A stretch of 64,000 bases of DNA from NCBI RefSeq assembly GCF_954871325.1, contig NC_088777.1, positions 37,177,366 to 37,241,365 of the forward strand, read 5' to 3'. The position numbers were made by a program, and so were the translations under genes. Below, in pieces: positions 60,301 through 64,000 of the stretch. The stretch is from Gordionus sp. m RMFG-2023. Its lineage: Eukaryota; Nematomorpha; Gordioida; Chordodea; Parachordodidae. The notes beneath the pieces are model-generated. The model did not search any database. It was not told the origin of the DNA and saw only the letters and a list, made by a program, of their open reading frames with translations. How positions within the stretch are numbered: position 1 is the first letter of the stretch; every line of letters begins with the position of its first letter.

Positions 60301-62903
60301 TAAAGATAATTTATTAGATGAAACCTTACGTTGTTAGAATAATAATGTCTTACCAAACACAGCCCTACCATATTCAACGAAACAAAAAGATTGGGATCAA
60401 GGATTGGAATCTCGTTCCTTAGCTTACCTCAACTTGAGCGATGATCATCAATGTAAATCCCTCCTAAGATCTCTTAATTTCAACAACTCTGGCCATGAAT
60501 GTTTAGATTCATATCTTAGCATTTTAAATAATCAGCTAATAGATAACGACGCTTTTCGTTATGCAATCAATTTACGCTTGGGCGTACCTTTCCTAAACCA
60601 TTATATTTGCATTAAATGCAATCAATCGGCAGACGCGTATGGGAGACACGCTCTCCACTGTAAATTTATATCAAAAATCAGCCGACATGATAAAATAAAT
60701 GCAATAATAGCTTCTTTTTTAAATAAAGCCAATTTTCCCTGTATTTTAGAACCTACATCCCTTTTCGATAAAAAACGCCCTGACAAAACCGTCTTACCTT
60801 TTTTTATGGGAAAGCATTTAATATGGGATTTTACCTGCATTGATCCCATGGCTCCATCTAATAATTCCCATGATCCCCTTAACAGAGCCGAATCTCTAAA
60901 AAATATAAAATACTCACACCTAATGTGTGATAACCACTTTGTTTCCATAGCAGCTACATCAACCTGCTCTTTTGGACAAGCGACTTTAGATCTATTCAAA
61001 ATAATATCCAAATCAATAAAAAAATCATACTTTTCTCCATTTTACAAACTCAAGCAGAAAATCGCCTATCTGTAATTAGATCAAATTATCAAATAGGCCC
61101 GACCTCCCCATTTGATATTTTTCTTTTTTTAAAAAAATGTTTTTTTTCTTTTTATAAAAATATACATTTTTATCAATCTTTTTTTTTTAACTTAAACTGA
61201 TATATGACATATTTTATTTTCTCTATATTATAATGTTAATTTTTCAATAATATTTTATATTTGAATATGAATTTTAATAAAAAATTGAATTTTTAAAATA
61301 TAAACAATTAATTTTAAACAAGGAAAAATATGATACTCCATCTACAATATAAAAAATATCTCATTCTTTACTAGTTATTATTGATTTTGCTTAATGTCTT
61401 AAAAGCTCATCTTTAATTTTTTCTCGTATTCACAAGGAATTGTAAAAGTATGGTTTTTTAATTTTTATTGAAATCGGAACTACCAATTTTTCTATATAAA
61501 GTTCTTAAAAATTGCTTTGGGCAGAAAATGTCCAAAAAATTTTTTAAATATTTTTTAAATTTATTTTCTAAAAGTAGCAAGTAGTATTTAAATTTTATTA
61601 AAGCTTGTAGTTTTCAATCAATTATTTATTAAATGAAAATCGACACACATGAAAACATTTATTCTTCTACCCCTGATATTCCCAAAAATATAGCAGCTAG
61701 CAAAAATATGTTTTGTTAACCTTTTTGCATACTAAATTTAGTAAAAATGGAAAGAGTTGTCTTTGATCGATTTGACATGGAATGAACATATCTTTAATAT
61801 CTAATGTAGGTCAAAGTTCAATAAATAGATTTTTAGAAGTTATAAGGCAATCATAGTTTTATCCCTATTATTCCTACTACTCATTAGACTTTTAATCTGC
61901 TTCAGATTAATAATGGTATAAAAAAGTTCACCTTAAATTAAATTGATATTGCGCGTTATACCAGTTATACTTTACTTATTTTTTTATTCATACTTATCGC
62001 TATTTTTGTTTGGTATTGATTTTTTTTCAATGAAAGGTTACAGGATAGTAGGTACTCATTCCGGGGTCAAGCTTTGTAGATGGACCAAATCGGCTCTTAG
62101 GGGGAGAGGCGGTTGTTACAAACACTCATTTTATGGGATAGATTCTTCCAGATGTGTTGAGTCTACACCCAGCCTCGCCTGCGCTAATAAATGCGTTTTT
62201 TGTTGGAGGTATGCTTTGGATATCGTCTCCGCATGATTTTCTTTTCAAAAATTTTTTGAAGTTAATTTTAATTTAAAAATTTAATGGCATCAAAAGAAGT
62301 ATCTAGCGAAAATAGAATAATTGCTCTCAAAAGCCTCAAAGCGGTAGAAGAAGGTTATTAAAAAACGTTTCCAAAAATGCATAAGTTGATTTCATTAAGA
62401 TCCCCCCCCCCTCATGCTTATATTTTAAAAGACATTAGTTAATTCGCCATCAGTTATATAATTATTTATTAGGACCATATTTAGTGGTATAATCATTTTA
62501 TTAGAGGAACCAATTTTTAAGAAATTATTTTCCATTTCAGTATTTTTTTAAAAACTTTGATTGACAATAAAATCTATTCTTTTCTTTGTTAAAGCTTTTC
62601 ATTTTAATTAATTTTTGTGTACTCAAAATTTTTCATCGATTATAATTTGTTCAAATACGATATTTATTTCATTTTTTTTCTTCACATATTTTAAGTGTGG
62701 ATACTTGGAAATATTTAGATCAAAATATGGGTATTTAAAAATGATTAAAATTACACTGATTAGGAATATAGTATATATATTACATGCATAAAACTTTTAC
62801 ACCTCCCTTAAAAGACATCATTCTAATCCCGTGGGCACAGAGTGGAAATGGCAAATGGACGAGCCTGACTTTATTTTTAACGAGATTATCGCGCAACACA
62901 AAT
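36371..62903 (+). CDS. TYW1: TYW1, 4-demethylwyosine synthase (3' end outside window)
   Basis: Radical SAM enzyme that builds the tricyclic 4-demethylwyosine at G37 of tRNA-Phe; its flavodoxin domain supplies electrons. Exons: 36371-36457 (ATG), 36508-36702, 37054-37185, 37618-37803, 42039-42120, 49836-49964, 56458-56675, 57357-57483, 62037-62208 and 62815-62903. All have GT-AG borders and keep phase, giving about 472 residues so far. The N terminus has a hydrophobic segment (residues 12-27), as in human TYW1. FMN-binding FYGSQSGKTK, then STYVDGESPDNAKWFCEWL and FGCGNSLYTGNFNKVG make the flavodoxin. After an acidic linker (DLEDMGSM) come LTPEAKSRLTKQGYRIVG, SGVKLCRWTKSALRGRGGCY and the cluster motif CANKCVFC (CX3CX2C). 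HHSNPVGTEWKWQMDEPD follows. The rest of the radical SAM domain lies beyond the window. Confidence 0.94.
37950..38208. mobile_element. 259-bp hAT MITE in TYW1 intron 4
   Basis: The ends AGAGACCTGCAG and CTGCAGGTCTCT are perfect inverses. Flanks ATAAAAAT and ATAAAAAA match at 7 of 8. The interior has GC-rich inverted blocks (CCCAGGCCGGGC, GGGCCGGGCC). No coding content. Confidence 0.75.
38209..40299 (+). other. TYW1 intron 4, middle part
   Basis: AT-rich with GC-richer patches at about 38430-38540 and 39360-40160. The second includes two copies of a roughly 100-bp unit with CACGAATTCGC (39902 and 40020) and other non-coding-looking sequence. CTATAAAAGGGTATATG at 38805 resembles a TATA box and TGGTATCAAAG at 38907 a primer-binding site, which hints at LTR-type debris, but no paired repeat was found. 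Confidence 0.4.
40300..41790 (-). mobile_element. Decayed Ty3/Gypsy fossil in TYW1 intron 4
   Basis: Minus-strand pieces in pol order: an RNase H segment with LPKAEINYSTIEKESLSI (about 41600-41540), an integrase zinc-binding CKKCQQFKQ (about 40845-40815) and an integrase core end with SSYSPQSNG (about 40560). No LTR pair was recognised. It is old and heavily broken, with many breaks. It is a different lineage copy from the young element at 7224-13355. GC content is higher than in its surroundings. Confidence 0.7.
42578..45068 (-). mobile_element. 2.5-kb hAT element, second level of the nest
   Basis: Perfect 13-bp ends CAGAGTTGGGCAG and CTGCCCAACTCTG, with perfect 8-bp duplication ATTGCACA (42570-42577 and 45069-45076). 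AGATACAGATAC / GTATCTGTATC sub-repeats line both ends. The minus strand at 44495-44689 reads KFYKLIHVKKDKVQAECQNC, resembling the N-terminal zinc finger of hAT transposases. The remaining transposase is not recognisable. Confidence 0.9.
43571..44328. mobile_element. 758-bp hAT-like MITE, third level of the nest
   Basis: The ends TTAAGGATGTGCCAATAT and, inverted, TTAGAGGTGTACCGATAC match at most positions. Flanks AAAATATA (43563-43570) and AAATTATA (44329-44336) agree at 7 of 8. ATATCGG-type motifs lie near both ends. Non-coding. Confidence 0.6.
45470..46885 (-). pseudogene. hAT transposase remnant (BED finger and core)
   Basis: Read on the minus strand it starts at about 46879 with MSREKSNSIDCQINMKGHHG, then NLECHIKRNHPLEF. 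The latter is the C-terminal half of a BED-type zinc finger. Further on, KIDCVTRLDRPIIGINLQYI and KIVLRILAM (46430-46330) match a conserved hAT core block with the catalytic-region pattern around D-C-x-T-R. The remainder to 45470 is rich in stops, so it is a pseudogene. It belongs to the 42374-47413 element by position and orientation. Confidence 0.7.
47187..47409. mobile_element. 223-bp hAT MITE, copy 2 (TAGTGTTG family)
   Basis: The ends TAGTGTTGTTAAACGGCTCG and CGAGCCGTTTAACAACACTA are perfect inverses. Flanks CCTGGCTT and CCTGGCTC match at 7 of 8. Same family and size as 19192-19413. It is inserted across the right border of the larger hAT, so part of that element's duplication appears on both sides. 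Confidence 0.88.
47818..49236. mobile_element. 1.4-kb foldback element in TYW1 intron 5
   Basis: Inverted arms: GGTTATTGCCACTTTTGGAG at the left and CTGAAAGTGGCAATAACC at the right. The arms share the blocks GGTAGATGAAACTTTGCATTT, AATTAAAGGAAGATC and AAGTGCTTCGAAGGAATTAG with their inverses. Some blocks are repeated extra times in the right arm (48620-49190). A spacer of about 250 bp (48286-48535) holds GGGGGCGGCGGCG. No open frame. A run of 13 C (49207-49219) lies near the right end. Confidence 0.75.
51975..53352. repeat. 119-bp tandem array, left arm (about 11 copies)
   Basis: GAAGATGTACTATGG recurs about every 119-120 bases (52163, 52283, 52402, 52522 and so on). Each unit has the 12-base palindrome TGACAATTGTCA. 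Units differ at only a few positions, which suggests recent amplification or homogenisation. Confidence 0.9.
53990..55060. repeat. 119-bp tandem array, right arm, inverted (about 9 copies)
   Basis: CATAGTACATCTTCACTGAA recurs about every 119 bases (54199, 54437, 54557, 54676 and so on). It is the inverse of the left-arm array, with the same TGACAATTGTCA palindrome. Confidence 0.9.
56208..56377. mobile_element. 170-bp hAT-like MITE in TYW1 intron 6
   Basis: The ends CAGAGACCTTCAG and, inverted, CAAAGATCTCCTG are imperfect; ATATATAT flanks both (low complexity). The interior has GGGCCGGGCAGG and CGGCCCGACCCG inverted blocks. It belongs to the AGAGACCTGCA-ended group seen at 37950 and 27130. 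It lies directly next to the giant foldback. Confidence 0.55.
57484..59108 (+). other. TYW1 intron 8, left part
   Basis: AT-rich. At 58504-58773 there may be another GC-ended MITE (TTAGAAACATGCACCGTGCAG and, inverted, TTTAGAACTGCACAGCTCAG), but no duplication was found. No supported gene. Confidence 0.4.
59109..59750. mobile_element. 642-bp palindromic MITE (TTACTAGCTGATA ends)
   Basis: The ends TTACTAGCTGATA and TATCAGCTAGTAA are perfect inverses. Arms of nearly 300 bases each pair with moderate divergence through TTATAATCTAAG and the TGTGCAC block. TAAG occurs on both outer sides. Non-coding; superfamily unknown. Confidence 0.75.
59755..61075 (+). pseudogene. 5'-truncated LINE with RT end and restriction-like endonuclease
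   Basis: Starts within the reverse transcriptase: HVWYLDDYTISG (catalytic YLDD) and NLSLNINKSEI, then LGAPLGG and GGLGLRSA at about 60195. After a stop the frame 60404-61075 carries LRLGVPF and then a Cys/His cluster (CIKCNQSADAYGRHALHC). RHDKIN, KRPDKTVLPFF and LIWDFTCIDPMAPS follow. Cys-rich finger, RHD-like and PD...D motifs in that order are those of LINEs with a restriction-like endonuclease (R2/NeSL-type layout). Stops and at least one frame change between 60030 and 60340 make it inactive. The 5' end is missing. Confidence 0.75.
61076..62036 (+). other. LINE 3' flank and end of TYW1 intron 8
   Basis: AT-rich. The LINE's 3' untranslated part probably ends near 61200 in T-rich sequence. 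The rest to the exon 9 acceptor shows no gene or repeat that I can delimit. Confidence 0.45.
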
Positions 62904-64000
62904 GTAAAATTATTTATTTATTAGGATTTTATTTAAAAAAATTTTAAAAATAATAAATTGATTATCAATTATTAACACTAGTTATTATCATAATCAACTT
63001 TCCTCAATTTCTTAGCCTTTTTGATACTAAATTGAAATATGAATGTGTTGATTAGTTTGCCCTTACTTATACCTACTAATAATTTGTCATTGATTAACTG
63101 GAGACATGCTTCATTATTATTTTTTCTTTCAATTAATTTATTTAAAGTTTCTGTCTAGGATCAGAATTTTCAGTGTCCAAATATATTATCTATATTATAA
63201 TAGTACAATAAATCACTTGCTAAATCGATAAATTGTTATTTCATAAAAGTAACTAATTTTCTTTCTCGTTATCACATCCACATACGGTTAATATAGTTAT
63301 TTATTAAAGGAATGGTAGAGTATTTCATCTCCTCCAGAACATTGGTTTTAGACTGGATATCAGAGTTGTTAAAGTATCTAGATACAAGTATCTAGATACT
63401 GTATCTAGATATAAAAATGTAGTATCTGTATCTGTATCAAGATAGATTTTTTAGAAAGGTATCTGTATCTGTATCTAGATATTTTTTTAGAGGTATCTGT
63501 ATCTGTTTTTAGATACTTTTTAAGATACATTTTATATACCCCTTTTTTTATTATAAATAAAAATATATATTAATATTTATTAATACTATAATAAAGAATT
63601 ATATATACATAAAATATTAAAACTTATATATAAAAAATATATATAAATATTCATTAATTTAAATATTATGTCCGAGTTTATCAATAAACCATACAAATTT
63701 TAATATTACAATATGGAAATGGTAAATTTTATTTTATAACTAAATTTTTAAGTTTATATATTTATTTAGATCTATATCGATGAAGAAGAGGAAGCAACAA
63801 GTTCTATTACTTTACCATGGCCAAATTGAGCATATTTTAAAATAATATCTCAAAACAAAGAAAACAAAAAATTCTCTGATGGTAATAGGTTTGCCGTGTC
63901 TACCTAAAAATACAAAAATATCCCTCAGTATGACTTCAACGTGCAATATCGTGAAGCACATAAGGGTATAGATATTATATATTTAAAATTCTAATTAAAA
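62904..64000 (+). other. TYW1 intron 10, incomplete
   Basis: Begins with donor GTAAAA. No further TYW1 exon is recognised before the edge; the next expected residues (around the KGVPG block) are not found. At about 63362-63540 a cluster of GTATCTAGATAC and GTATCTGTATC repeats resembles the ends of the hAT at 42578-45068 and may be a related MITE, beginning CAGAGTTGTTAAAG. Confidence 0.55.

Noticed and set aside
60622-61011. Minus-strand frame of 129 residues
   Set aside because: Antisense shadow of the LINE endonuclease frame, which carries the recognisable motifs on the + strand.

Overview
This is AT-rich nuclear DNA from an intron-rich eukaryote, most likely an animal or close relative. 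It carries two split host genes, both on the + strand and both recognised by translating short exons with GT-AG borders. NUBP1 (cytosolic Fe-S scaffold NTPase) lies at about 21557-32146 in nine exons. TYW1 (tRNA wybutosine synthase 1: flavodoxin plus radical SAM) starts at 36371 and runs off the right edge, with ten exons visible to 62903. Introns range from 46 bp to 7.7 kb. The exact taxon cannot be fixed from this window.

Almost everything else is mobile DNA, much of it nested, and many insertions can be delimited to the base by target-site duplications. On the left, a 17-kb Mutator-like element (418-17462, 9-bp duplication) with arms made of arrays of TCGCGA-type repeats sits inside a relic LINE whose coding frame appears on both sides of it. 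Within it lie a decayed MULE/FLYWCH transposase (about 4985-6260, minus), a non-autonomous LTR element (6314-15039), and, inside that, a 6.1-kb Ty3/Gypsy LTR retrotransposon (7224-13355, minus strand, near-identical LTRs, so young), plus a hAT relic.

From 17.5 to 21.5 kb are the rest of the broken LINE, a hAT relic split by a 222-bp hAT MITE, and a pair of small palindromic MITEs. NUBP1 follows; its 7.1-kb seventh intron appears to consist largely of one hAT-like insertion containing another hAT relic and a MITE. The NUBP1-TYW1 spacer (32147-36370) holds further hAT relics, one interrupted by a 567-bp hAT MITE.

TYW1 is stretched by its introns. Intron 4 holds a decayed Ty3/Gypsy fossil and a hAT MITE. 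Intron 5 holds a hAT nest three levels deep (42374-47413) with an 8-bp duplication for each member, then a 1.4-kb foldback. Intron 6 is filled by a 5.5-kb giant foldback whose arms carry about 11 and 9 copies of a 119-bp satellite, each with the palindrome TGACAATTGTCA. Intron 8 holds a 642-bp palindromic MITE and a 5'-truncated LINE carrying a restriction-like endonuclease.

The genes encode two unlinked housekeeping functions, and I see no operon-like logic. The striking feature is that two conserved iron-sulphur-related genes remain readable while their introns have absorbed nested DNA transposons and long inverted repeats that would fold in the pre-mRNA. I found no tRNA, rRNA, CRISPR array or bacterial-type gene.
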